From contig FMBT01000432.1 in the NCBI GenBank assembly GCA_900095095.1, forward strand, positions 1 through 64,000: DNA of 64,000 nucleotides, in the 5' to 3' direction. The stretch's first letter is position 1. Every line of letters begins with the position of its first letter. The notes under the pieces were generated by a model that was not told the DNA's origin, searched no databases, and saw only the letters and a list, made by a program, of their open reading frames with translations. Shown here piece by piece: positions 32,431-42,846 of the stretch. This stretch comes from Fragilariopsis cylindrus CCMP1102 (taxonomy: Eukaryota > Bacillariophyta > Bacillariophyceae > Bacillariales > Bacillariaceae). The position numbers were made by a program, and so were the translations under genes.

Positions 32431-33940
32431 ATGATGATGAAACTTATTGTTACTCTCTGCGTTTTGGTTTTGGCAGGATGTGCCATAACCTCTATTGATG
32501 CATTCGTTACGCCATCCACAACTCTGGTGTCTGCAGTACCCACTACTACTACTACTACTGAACTGTACGCTGCAAATGGACCACCAGATACAGCCACAAA
32601 AGATATTCCATATGGAGAAACATCACGTCAATTCCGAAGAACTGTGTATACTCATGATGATTGGGTGAAACATCGTAGTCCGAACAGATTCATTAAGAAT
32701 TTATCTACTATTGTTAGTTCTGGTGTTTATAAGGTGCGTTATATATTGAGTGAAAGGCAAGGCAAGCGAAGCGAACTTGTATATAGTGTCTGTCTTCATT
32801 TGTGAAATGAAAGAGATAGAGCACTTTATGAAAGACACTGCACTCTCACTCATTAGTCTTTTCTATTTCCTTTCTTTTCAAATAAAAATCGCAATTACTG
32901 AATATTTATAGAATGTTGGTCGTGAGGTTGCATCAACAACATCGATAGCAACATTTGTTGTATTATGGAATATGTTAACAGTTGGATATGATGATTTAAA
33001 TCAAATTCATCATTTACCATTCATTAATTCCTATTATGTTCCTGGATTAACGTTACCATTGCAACCATTTACTTTAGCAAGTGGAAGTTTGGGTCTGCTA
33101 TTAGTATTTCGAACGAATACTGCCTACCAGCGTTGGGATGAAGCACGTAAAAATTGGGGTATGAATATTAATCATACACGTGATTTAGTTCGAATGGGGA
33201 ATACATTTTATGATCGTACCGGTGTATCAGATGAAACACGGAAGGAAGATTTACAACGATTATCAGTATGTACCTGGTCCTTTGTACGATGTATGAAACG
33301 TCACTTATCACCCGAATGGGAAGATGAGGCAGCATTCCGATTAGAAATGTTTGAACGATTGCCAGAATCACAAGCCAATGCTGTTATTAATGCCGCACAT
33401 CGACCAAATCGTGCCTTGTTTGATTTAAGTATGGCCATTGAAAATTTACCAATGCACTTTATGAGAAAAAATGAAATGCATAAGGCATTAACAATCTTTG
33501 AAGATAACTTAGGATCAAGTGAACGCCTGTTAACAAGTCCTGTACCATTAATTTATAATCGTCATACATTACGATTTTTATCTATTTGGTTATTATTAAT
33601 GCCATTCTCTTTATATAAACCATTCGATTCAACGTGGAATCATATTGGTATGATTCCGGCAACAGCAATGATATCATTATTTCTATTTGGTATTGAAGAA
33701 TTAGCAACCCAGATGGAGGAACCATTTACGATCTTACCAATGCAAGCATTTTGTGATAAGATTGGTAATTGGTGTAATGAAATTATTACATGGGAGGATG
33801 GTGATAATGGTATAACAACTGCTGATACATATCAAGGTCATTCGGAAGTATATTTTGAAAATTTAGGTTCTAGTCCTGGTGTTGTAGATGGCAGTAATGC
33901 ATTTGTTGAACAACAACCTGAAATTGTGAGAGTACCTTAA
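32431..33940 (+). CDS. Bestrophin-like anion channel, plastid-targeted (paralogue B)
   Basis: There are two exons, 32431-32733 and 32912-33940 (178 bp intron, GTGCGT to ATAG), giving 443 residues. The signal peptide (MMMKLIVTLCVLVLAGC) ends near SIDAFVTPS, again an Ala-Phe plastid motif. The body parallels paralogue A throughout: RRTVYTHDDWVKHRSPNRF, ATFVVLWNMLTVGY, LLLVFRTNTAYQRWDEARKN, HKALTIFEDNLGSSERLLTS and FGIEELATQMEEPFTILPMQ. The intron after GVYK is at the same place as in A, but B lacks A's second intron. The tail after EVYFENLG is unique and Val/Gln-rich. The expected role is anion (possibly bicarbonate) conductance across a plastid membrane. Confidence 0.88.
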
Positions 33941-36900
33941 TAGTTGGACAGCAACATCCCTTTATTTCTGGAACTACCTTAAATTAAGAAACACCAACAA
34001 CAATATCACTACCACATCGCCCCCCCCCCCCCTTTTTTCGATTCAAAGTCATCTAATGAGTCTTTGAATAGTAACCATAATACGTCACAGCCCCGTGAAC
34101 GAATAAAGGACTTAACTCGATCACTCGGCTCTGTTCGTACCGGATTGCTCGTGTGCATACATGTACAATACTACTTGCATGGCGATCGTTTTATATTAAC
34201 ATGACATAGAATATAGTATTTACACGGCAAATAAAAATAATCAATAGTAATTTAAATAAAGTAATAGTGACTATTATTATTTTATCCACAGTTAGTCATC
34301 CCTTCTCTTTCATGCACATAGAAAGAGGTATGGTGCAATAGTATTACCACTCCAACAAATACATAATATATTGTGAGATGTAGAAAGCAAAGGACATAAT
34401 ACTGCTGCTGAACACAAAAGCTGTCTATACTAATATCTACTCCCAATTCTTGCAGAACTGTATTGTTAGTGTGTTAGTGGCATTGAGTATGTAAACATGT
34501 AGCAAGCTTCTCAGCATGTACATGCATGAAGTGACTCAACAATAGCAATAGACATCCAAGCAAATGGGTATGTGGTCCATCTAAGTTCCTTTCTTTCATT
34601 GATTGTGAAGTACCTGGGAGACTCTTACAGTGTGTATGATGATGCTTTAGGCAGAGAGAAATACAATCACCCACAAGCACAAACATAATGCTGCAAAAAC
34701 CAGTGTGGGGCCAATCAATTATAATTTATCTCAGGTGCATGCATGTTCGTGTGCAGTTCATGCATGTTTGTGTGCAATCCAAAATGTATAAAGCACATAT
34801 TCTAAAGCACATAAGGCATGTTTATGAGGGGTGCCTTTTTTTGTAGCAGTTATTATGTACATGTTGTGTGTTACAATGGGCATGATGACTGATGACTGAG
34901 ATGACTGAAAAGTGATCTTGAATATGTGTAGTTTTGTGCCACTTTCATGTAAAAGTAGTGTGTGGAACTGTGTACATCTAATTCTAACGCATATTTTTAC
35001 TTTGCGCAAGACCCATCAGAAACTATTGCTAGGGAGAATATTACAGGAGGATCATTCTCCCACACCTGCCTTGTTGCAAATTTTCATGAAAAATGGCATC
35101 AGCCCATACCCTTGCTGCCATTTGGAGATTATTTAACCAGTACATATGTTTGATGTGACATTCACTTGATACACCATTGAGTGCAGGGACCTAATTTATG
35201 GTGCACCACACTGTTCCAAACCAACCATACCACAATTTCTAGTAGTTGTTTTTTGTTGCTGCATGCAGTAGTACATTATCCCTCTGCACAATACTTTCTG
35301 CACCTTCTGCAGTGTGAAGCAATGGGTTGGTAGTTCTATTTTGGGGGGGGGGGGGGGGTCATTAGGAATTTCATTCTTGGTATTCTTGGTCAATGTATTT
35401 CATATGAGTAAGGTCGGCATGTAGCATGGCTGGTTAGCTTACTGTACATGTGTGTCACATCAACTTCTAAACATAGTTTTTGGTTTGGCAGTCCATAAAT
35501 AATTACACACTGGAGATTCCACTGCAGGAGAATTTTCTGAAGCTATCAAAAAATGGTCAACTGAAATGAAATGCTGTGTGGAGCTCTAACCGTACTGCTG
35601 ATGAATGCAAACAACTAATCTACAATATACAGATGTTAGTCATGATGGTAATAATCTAATCAGATGCATATAGCATGAATTCATTCTGTTTCTCTATTCT
35701 AATAAGCACTTTTATGTTGAAGAACTATTTTTATTACTATAATACAGCCAAGCCCCTTGAATTTAGATTTATTATTATGGTGGAAGAACAATTTTGTCTA
35801 CCATAATATGATGAATTAGTTGGGAGGGGTGTTATTCAAACACCCCTAAGACAAGTAATTAGAATTGGTAGAAGAAAATTTCATGTATCCTACTTGATCT
35901 TCCTTTCCAAGAGTCCCCACAAATATTTTGAAGCATGATATACATAAATCATGTGAACAGTACTGTGCAAGAGTGATTGACCATGTGTTCTATATAGTTT
36001 TATTTATGATATGATTTGTTGTAGTGTGGCAGCGTTTGTAGTTTGCTGGGGGCTTTACTGTCAATTGGTATGATGTACCCAACACATCCGCAATCTATAT
36101 TACAGACAACATCAGGTCAATCATCATCTCCCTTTGTTGAGTTGTTATATCAGGATTCCACCAACAAATATCATGCTGCTTGCATTATGAATATGCCTTG
36201 TTTGGAGAAAATCTTTGACTGAAATATACAATACACACAACTAGCTTGCTTACAGTGCAGATTTTAGCCATGGGGATAATCTTCTAATCAAATATGAATT
36301 TATTCAGTCTCTCCAAAAGTACTGAATACTTCTACAAAACAAATATTTATTATTATATAGACTTGAATTTAGATTGTATAGGAATAATAATGATTTTCCA
36401 ACATATCATAATATGAAATAGTTGGGATATATGTATATTAACAGTAGAACAACCAAGCCCGTAGACAAGTAATTACCTAGTTGATCTTCCTATTTAAGAG
36501 TTCCCATAGAAAATAGGAATCTCTGTGAGTGACCAGCCCTCTCTGTTCTATCTGATTATTTTATTGATTGGTTATGGTAGCTTTTATTTTGGTGCTCTGA
36601 TGGAGGTAGGTTCAGTGTTATTAATTGATATTTATATATTGTATCCAACCATAAACACATCCAACCAGACAGCAACAACATAACACCAGGTCAATCATCA
36701 TCACACACTTTGTTGAGTTGTCACTACATTCCATACCAGGTCAACAAGTCAAGTATCTGTGCTGACTTGACTTGCATGCTGCTTGCATAGATATGCCTTG
36801 TAGGCAGGGAGGAAAGCATTGACAAAAAAATCAGCAGCAAAGGGTATTATATAATATGTGCTATGTTGATGGAGTGTTAATAAACAATCAACACACACAC

Positions 36901-37398
36901 ACACACACTCTCTCTCACACACACACATTCACATTCACAAAATAAGAACATACGAGCGACTTACGTACAGACAGACGGACGACACATATCAGGCAGCATA
37001 GCATCTGTCGTAAAGACATGGACGTGAAAAAAGAAAGAAGTTGCTTGCATTTTTTTTGACCAATGAAAACATTAGAAACATTCATGATGCGATCTTTTTT
37101 TGTTAGTTCTACCGGCGGTAGGTAGCTATCACGATACAGTAGGGAGTAACGTACGGTAGTAACGGATATGAGCTTCGCCATTGTCGCTCGATTTCCTTTT
37201 TCTTGTTTACTTACTTCCTCCATTTCTTTGATGCAATCTGCTAAAGCTCTCTCTCTGCCTCGATAAAGACATCCATCATCCCCTCCTATCGCTCTTTGTT
37301 TGTTGCAATATAATCAGCTACTAACTACTGTACCCAAGCATCATCAGCTACCCATAACTGAAATAAACAAATCATCAAATAATTAAGATATTATTATT
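33941..37398. other. Long intergenic region with C/G tracts and an old duplication
   Basis: About 3.5 kb. A C run at about 34020-34031 lies just past the bestrophin stop and a G run at about 35342-35358. A degenerate direct duplication covers about 35640-36200 and 36260-36800. An AC/TC dinucleotide tract at 36890-36930 precedes the succinyl-CoA ligase promoter. No credible gene is seen. Frames of 60-100 codons are scattered and random. Confidence 0.5.
35640..36800 (+). repeat. Degenerate direct duplication, two units of ~570-610 bp
   Basis: Shared landmarks occur in the same order: GACAAGTAATTA at 35850 and 36463, CTTGATCTTCCT/GTTGATCTTCCT about 50 bp later, CAGGTCAATCATCATC at 36113 and 36686, TTTGTTGAGTTG after that, and CATGCTGCTTGCAT near 36173 and 36776. 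Spacing varies between 573 and 613 bp, so indels have accumulated. No element type is assigned. Confidence 0.55.
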
Positions 37399-39092
37399 AT
37401 GTTTTCATCAACTCTTCGTCGTGTTGCATTCCGTGGAAATGCTGTTGCTTCTTCCTCACGTGTTGTAGGAGCTGCCGCTAGTCAACAACAGCAACAAGTA
37501 CGATATTTAAATTTACATGAATATCAATCTGCTAAAATTATGGAAGAGGCGGGTGTGAATGTACCCTTTGGTATTGCAGCACATTCGGTAGAAGAAGCAG
37601 TAGCAGCAGCTGCCACCATTGGTGATGAAGAAGTGGTGATTAAATCACAAATTTTAGCTGGTGGACGTGGACTGGGTCATTTTATCACTGGTAATAAATT
37701 ACAAGGTGGGGTACATATTATTAACACATCCGAGGTACAGCAATACGCCACGGATATGATTGGTGGAACACTCGTCACGAAACAATCAGGACCACAAGGC
37801 AAACCCGTCAATACAGTCTTACTAGCAAAAAAAATGAATTTAAAACGTGAATTTTATTTTGCTATTATGATGGATCGTGAAAGTCAAGGTCCTATGATTA
37901 TTGCCTGTTCGGAAGGTACGTCGTGTTTATTATCTTATTACGTTTACATATGTTTTACAACTTATTATGTTATTTAAAAAGAAAGACACACACACACACA
38001 CACTAGAAGAGAAAGAAAATATCTTGATCTGATAGATAGATGGATGGTAGTTCTCTTTTGTATTGTACACGTTATCATTCCTTCTTTCTTTCCTTTCTTC
38101 CTTCATATCCCGGTCGCTTCCGTTTTTATACCGTCCTTTCATTCCATTCTATATTCATCCCCGTCCGTCCGTTTTCATTTCATTTTCGTTTGTTTAAAAT
38201 GACTTAATTAACTCACTCACACAAAACCTATATTTTGACTATCCTTTCTTTTTCGTGTGATCGCTCTACTACTGCTACAATTATTACTATTACTATTACT
38301 ATTACTACACTGTTGTTAGGTGGTACATCCATTGAAGATTTAGCGGAAAGTAATCCAGAAATGATTATTAAAGTACCAGTAAATTTAAAAGAAGGTATTA
38401 CCGAAGAACAGGTAATGCAAGTGGTGGATGGATTAACCTGTTCGGGTGATCGTGTCAAGGCTGGTGCACAAATTCGTGCCTTGTATCAATTATTTGTCGA
38501 TAAGGATTGTACGATGGTTGAAGTGAATCCCTTAGCAGAAGATAGTGATGGTAATTTAATTGCAGCCGATGCGAAAATTGGTTTTGATGATAATGCCTTC
38601 TTTCGTCAACAGGATGTCTTTGTACAACGTGATGTTACACAAGAAGATTCACGTGAAGTTGCCGCCTCGGAATGGGATTTAAATTATATTGGTTTAGATG
38701 GACAAATTGGTTGTATGGTCAATGGTGCCGGATTGGCAATGGCTACCATGGATATTGTCAGTATGCATGGTGGTACACCCGCGAACTTTTTAGATGTAGG
38801 TGGATCCGCCACTACGGATCAAATTACTGCAGCATTTAAAATTATTACCGAAGATCCAGCGGTGAAAGCTATCTTAGTAAATATTTTTGGTGGTATTATG
38901 AGATGTGATGTGATTGCCGAAGGTATCGTCGAAGCGTCCAAGACATTAGAATTAAAAATTCCTGTGATTGTACGATTAGAAGGTACTAATGTTGATTTAG
39001 GGAAGAAAATTTTACTGGATTCCGGACTAGCATTAATTTCTGCAGATGATTTAGATGATGCTGCGAAGAAGGCTGTTGCATCTATTAAATAA
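37399..39092 (+). CDS. Succinyl-CoA ligase beta subunit, mitochondrial
   Basis: It is the TCA-cycle enzyme subunit that with the alpha subunit interconverts succinyl-CoA and succinate with ADP or GDP phosphorylation. There are two exons, 37399-37915 and 38320-39092 (404 bp intron), giving 429 residues. The basic N-terminus (MFSSTLRRVAFRGNAVASSS) is a mitochondrial presequence before LNLHEYQSAKIMEEAGV. The ATP-grasp part contains KSQILAGGRGLGHF, and IIACSEGGTSIEDLAE spans the splice junction. DCTMVEVNPLAEDSDGN holds the Mg-nucleotide ligands. The CoA-ligase domain follows with VNGAGLAMATMDIV, PANFLDVGGSAT, VNIFGGIMRCDVIAEGI and RLEGTNVDLGKKIL. Length and motif order are those of a normal active enzyme. 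The nucleotide specificity cannot be told. Confidence 0.95.
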
Positions 39093-40091
39093 ATTAATAT
39101 ATATATATAAAATTAAATTGATAAAAAATCAATAATGAAAGAAGATGAAGAAGAAGAAGGAGAAGATATTAAAAAATGAAAGAAAAAACTAACTATAATA
39201 TTTATACCATTTTATTCTATTAATAGGACATGCATCTATGTATAAATTCGTATCAATGCAATTTAAGTTACAAGTAGTATTTTGTGTACATTGCTTATTG
39301 TATCCAAAATTTATAACATACTGTAGTACACATACGTAGGACCACCTATATTTATATCTTTAAATAATGTTCTCTTCAGTCGTGCAGTATGCCAAACAGT
39401 ATAGTCCTACCTGTACGTTTGTGGGTGTGTTTTGTGTTGTAGAAATAATATCAATATTTTATACTTTTGACACACACGCCATGAATATTCTTTCTATTCA
39501 TGTACTGTAGTTGTGTTATGATAGATATTCACAGCCCTACAGTACTACTGACTAAAGCTAGCTACTGTACTTTTTGATATTTAATGTAGCATACAGGACG
39601 GGCACTATTCTGGCTAACTCCGATCAAAAAGTGAGCATCTTCGGATCGCCTATCTATCTATCTATCTATCTATCTAGCTATTCATCTATATTACAATTGT
39701 TTCCTTTGCAGACCTACTGTACTATTTGACTTCATGAATTATTATCATTATTATTAAATAATAATAATGCGGTAATCGATCGTGATTTGGTTTTTAGACC
39801 ACACATAGCGTATTAAGTACATGAGTTCATCGTACATAGCGTACTATTCACGGTAATTTCGCTAGTTCGCAAGTTAGTGTTAGTTGGAGGCGTTATCGCC
39901 TCATATGGAAGAGACAGAACCAGCAGCAGCAACAACAACAACAATGTAATTGTTTGCTAATGTTCACATTATCGGTTGCTATTTATATATAAACAAAAAC
40001 AAAAGACGCATCCAAATTCACACTTGAATTAGTAGCCTCAGGATTCGATGCCCAGCACGCATACCACGTGATTCAATTATTCGTCTCTTTC
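39093..40091. other. Intergenic, convergent 3' flanks
   Basis: Contains a (TATC)n microsatellite at about 39651-39678. No gene is seen. Confidence 0.5.
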
Positions 40092-41224
40092 TTAGGTTTC
40101 GGTTTCTTCGTCTACTTGTTGTTGTGCATTATTATTATTGCTTCTCTCGGAGGATGAACAAGAAGAAGTATCAGTTTCTTTCCAGGGAACATTAGTTTTC
40201 TAAGAAAAGACATACATGCATGAAACGAATGGAAGTAAAATGTAATGGAAATGAAAGAGTAAGAAAATGAGACGGGCGAGGAATGATAATGTCCTGTACA
40301 TCGAGTGTTGATAGGTAGCTAGCTAGACTAACGTCGACAAAACAAACATAAATCATGCAAATGTACTGTACATACCTCATGATACGTATTCGTTTGTCCA
40401 CCGACGGCAGCTGCACGATGTTCGAGAGTCGTTTCGACTTTGATTTCGGGTGATAAAAATCGTAAATCGATTTCTTCGTTGTTCGTAATATGGAACGTCA
40501 ATCCAGCACAGATACCAGCCATCAAACCGGATATCCAGTATACCCATAAATCGCTTTGTGAAAATTTTGAATGAATGACATGAAACGCTGTGGCGAATGC
40601 TGGATTCAATGCTGCACCCGTGACCGGTCCGATACTGGTTATACCCGCGATCAAGACAAATCCAATCGCTATACCATAAAATTGATTCCCATGCAAACTT
40701 GCCGTCGTAGCAGTATTCAAAACGGTCGTACACAATGCGTACGTATACAAAAATTCCAGTAGGAATGCATCTCCCGTCGATACAGCATCATGATCCAACT
40801 CAAATGCTGGTAAATATTGAACACCACCCACAACCCGTGCCGCAATGGTTGCCCCCGCAACCGCACCAGCGACTTGAAATGCAAAATACGGTATCAAAGT
40901 CAACAAGGAAATTTTTCCACGGATAAAAACTGCCATTGTTACAGAAGGATTGAAATGAGCACCAGACACATGTCCGTAAGAGTATAACATTGCTGTTACC
41001 ATTGCACCAATTGCGATTGGTGCCATTTGATTCGTTGCATCGAACCCATCATCTGAACGGTTCGTCAATGCAACCGTTAAGGTGATAATCAAGGCACCAA
41101 AAAATTCGATCCAATACGGCGTTATCGTTCGACACAATTTGTGTACGAAACTTCCTTTCGTGCCGAATGTTTGTGACAACACTACATCAAAGAACTTCCG
41201 TTCCGCATTCTGGATAGATTCCAT
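40092..41224 (-). CDS. Aquaporin (MIP family)
   Basis: It forms a six-helix membrane channel for water or small solutes. There are two exons, 40376-41224 and 40092-40199 (176 bp intron; donor GTATGT, acceptor TTCTTAG), giving 318 residues. The first pore motif is HFNPSVTMA at 91-99 (NPS instead of NPA) and the second is ALNPAFATAF at 205-214 (normal NPA). Membrane segments are seen at about 37-55, 67-88, 106-128, 152-170, 183-203 and 226-246. There is no plastid or signal leader. The hydrophilic C-terminal tail, including the second exon with a Ser-rich SSCSSSERS stretch, is a plausible phosphorylation region. NPS in the first half is tolerated in some MIPs, so selectivity is uncertain. It is probably on the plasma membrane or vacuole. 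Confidence 0.92.
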
Positions 41225-42177
41225 TTCAATATTATGTTGATGATTTACTTGACTAGTATTGATCTTGACTATTGACTTGAATCTCGTGCTATCTCTTACG
41301 AGTTTGAGATGTATTTTATGGGTTGACAGCTAAGGCCGTTCATTTGTAGTTTCGGAACGTTCTTATGTGGCTGTAATTATTGCCTCCTCTTTCTTGCCTC
41401 TACTACAGTTAAAAATTCCCAACGTTCATAGTCTGATGTCGTTTTTGGATCTAATCCTAAGGAATTATAAAATGGTGCTTCACATAGTTTGTAGGTTTTA
41501 CGCTACCAAAACGCGCCTTTACTGTGAATTGTTTATGAACGTGACCCTTCGCACTTTTCAACCTACAGGCATTGCGTTCTTCTTACCACCTGCTAAGTAT
41601 TATAATATTATTTATATAACAACTGCAGTACTATACAGTACCATATACTACAGTACCTAACTAATATATTGTATTTATCTTTACTGATTGAAATTCCCGT
41701 TCTTCTTCTGATTGTTCTTCTTTCTGTATTTCGCCTTCTCGCTCCATGCATTAAAAAAGATTTCGCTCCATATTGCGTACGCGTGAAGTAGGTACATTCG
41801 TTTCAATCTTCTTCTACTGTATTGCTCGTGACAGTGATTGTCAAAAAAGACAAACAAATCTAATTGGTTTATACAATTGTTGAAAGTGTACGCGCGAAAT
41901 CGTGTGATCATACACGAACCCGCACGAAATGAATGAAGAGAAGTATTAGATTGCTTTGATCAATCAGCCAGTACAGTAATCCTGATACAAGTATTCTATG
42001 GACGATAACGGTTTTTACGATGACGACGATAGACGACGACGGTGGATTGTAATTCTTTTCTTTGGACGATGACGATGTATGATGATGTATGACGACGAAG
42101 ACGACGATGTACGTTGTTGCCTCGTTTCTGAAAATATCTGTAATAATACAACCATCGTTGCTTATAATCTTCCACTC
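41225..42177. other. Intergenic, no gene seen
   Basis: 5' flank of the aquaporin. 76- to 97-codon frames at 41367-41911 have no coding character. Confidence 0.45.
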
Positions 42178-42291
42178 TTTTCAATAACAGGACGCCCATT
42201 ACAGTCACAATTTGTTGCTGGAAGATGCCGTTCATCAAATTCAACCAATAACGTAGCATTAACAAGTACGGGAGCAAGTAAGGCGCTGAGT
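42178..42291 (-). pseudogene. Truncated copy of the DUF285/DUF3494 gene's 5' end
   Basis: The minus strand reads LSALLAPVLVNATLLVEFDE and then RHLPATNCDCNGRPVIEKSG, close to the start of the large neighbour gene (SALLAPVLVTARLSVEFDE; RQLAASNCDCPNGRPVINKSG). The signal-peptide start and all WNTS repeats are missing and a stop follows at once. Nucleotide identity across 114 bp is about 85-90%. It sits about 0.55 kb past the stop of the full gene and in the same orientation, so it is a remnant of a tandem paralogue. Confidence 0.8.
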
Positions 42292-42367
42292 AGCAACCCT
42301 TACCATCTTGGTAGAATCTTACAGCTCTAAGCAACCCTTACCATCTTGGTGGAATCTTACAGCTCGA
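42292..42367 (+). repeat. Two tandem 38 bp repeats
   Basis: Copies start AGCAACCCTTACCATCTTGG at 42292 and 42330 and differ at only two or three bases. They abut the truncated gene fragment. Confidence 0.85.
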
Positions 42368-42846
42368 AGAGTAAGACTATTAGAATCCTGTTTCAACAAT
42401 CATCGATCATTTGTGAAACGTAACATAACACGGATGGAATATTATCAAATTCAATGGATATAGTATTCAAACATACATACAACGTTGCTGTAGCAGTTGT
42501 ATAAATAAAAAATAAATAACTTTAAAACAACAAAATTAGATTTGGTATCATAATAATAAAATTAACTTATATATTATTATAGTAGGACTTGAAACCCGTG
42601 TTTTTTTTTAAATTCCATACATATCCATTTTTGCCGACTAATACGTTTATAAGGAGGATGTCCTATAGGCTTCACATTAAGTTATCACGATCCCATTTTT
42701 ACCAAATAAGGTGGGTATCCTGTAGGGGTCACAAGTAGTTATTACCATAAACTATCACGGGTATACAAGATCTACTCGTCAATGCTCGTTTAAATCTTCT
42801 ATCTTTTTTTCTAGAAACGTCAACTGATCACCTTGTACTACTTTTT
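42368..42846. other. Intergenic, no gene seen
   Basis: AT-rich 3' flank of the large surface-protein gene. Two similar stretches (AGGAGGATGTCCTATAGG at about 42652 and AAGGTGGGTATCCTGTAGG at about 42708) may be a small duplication. Confidence 0.4.
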
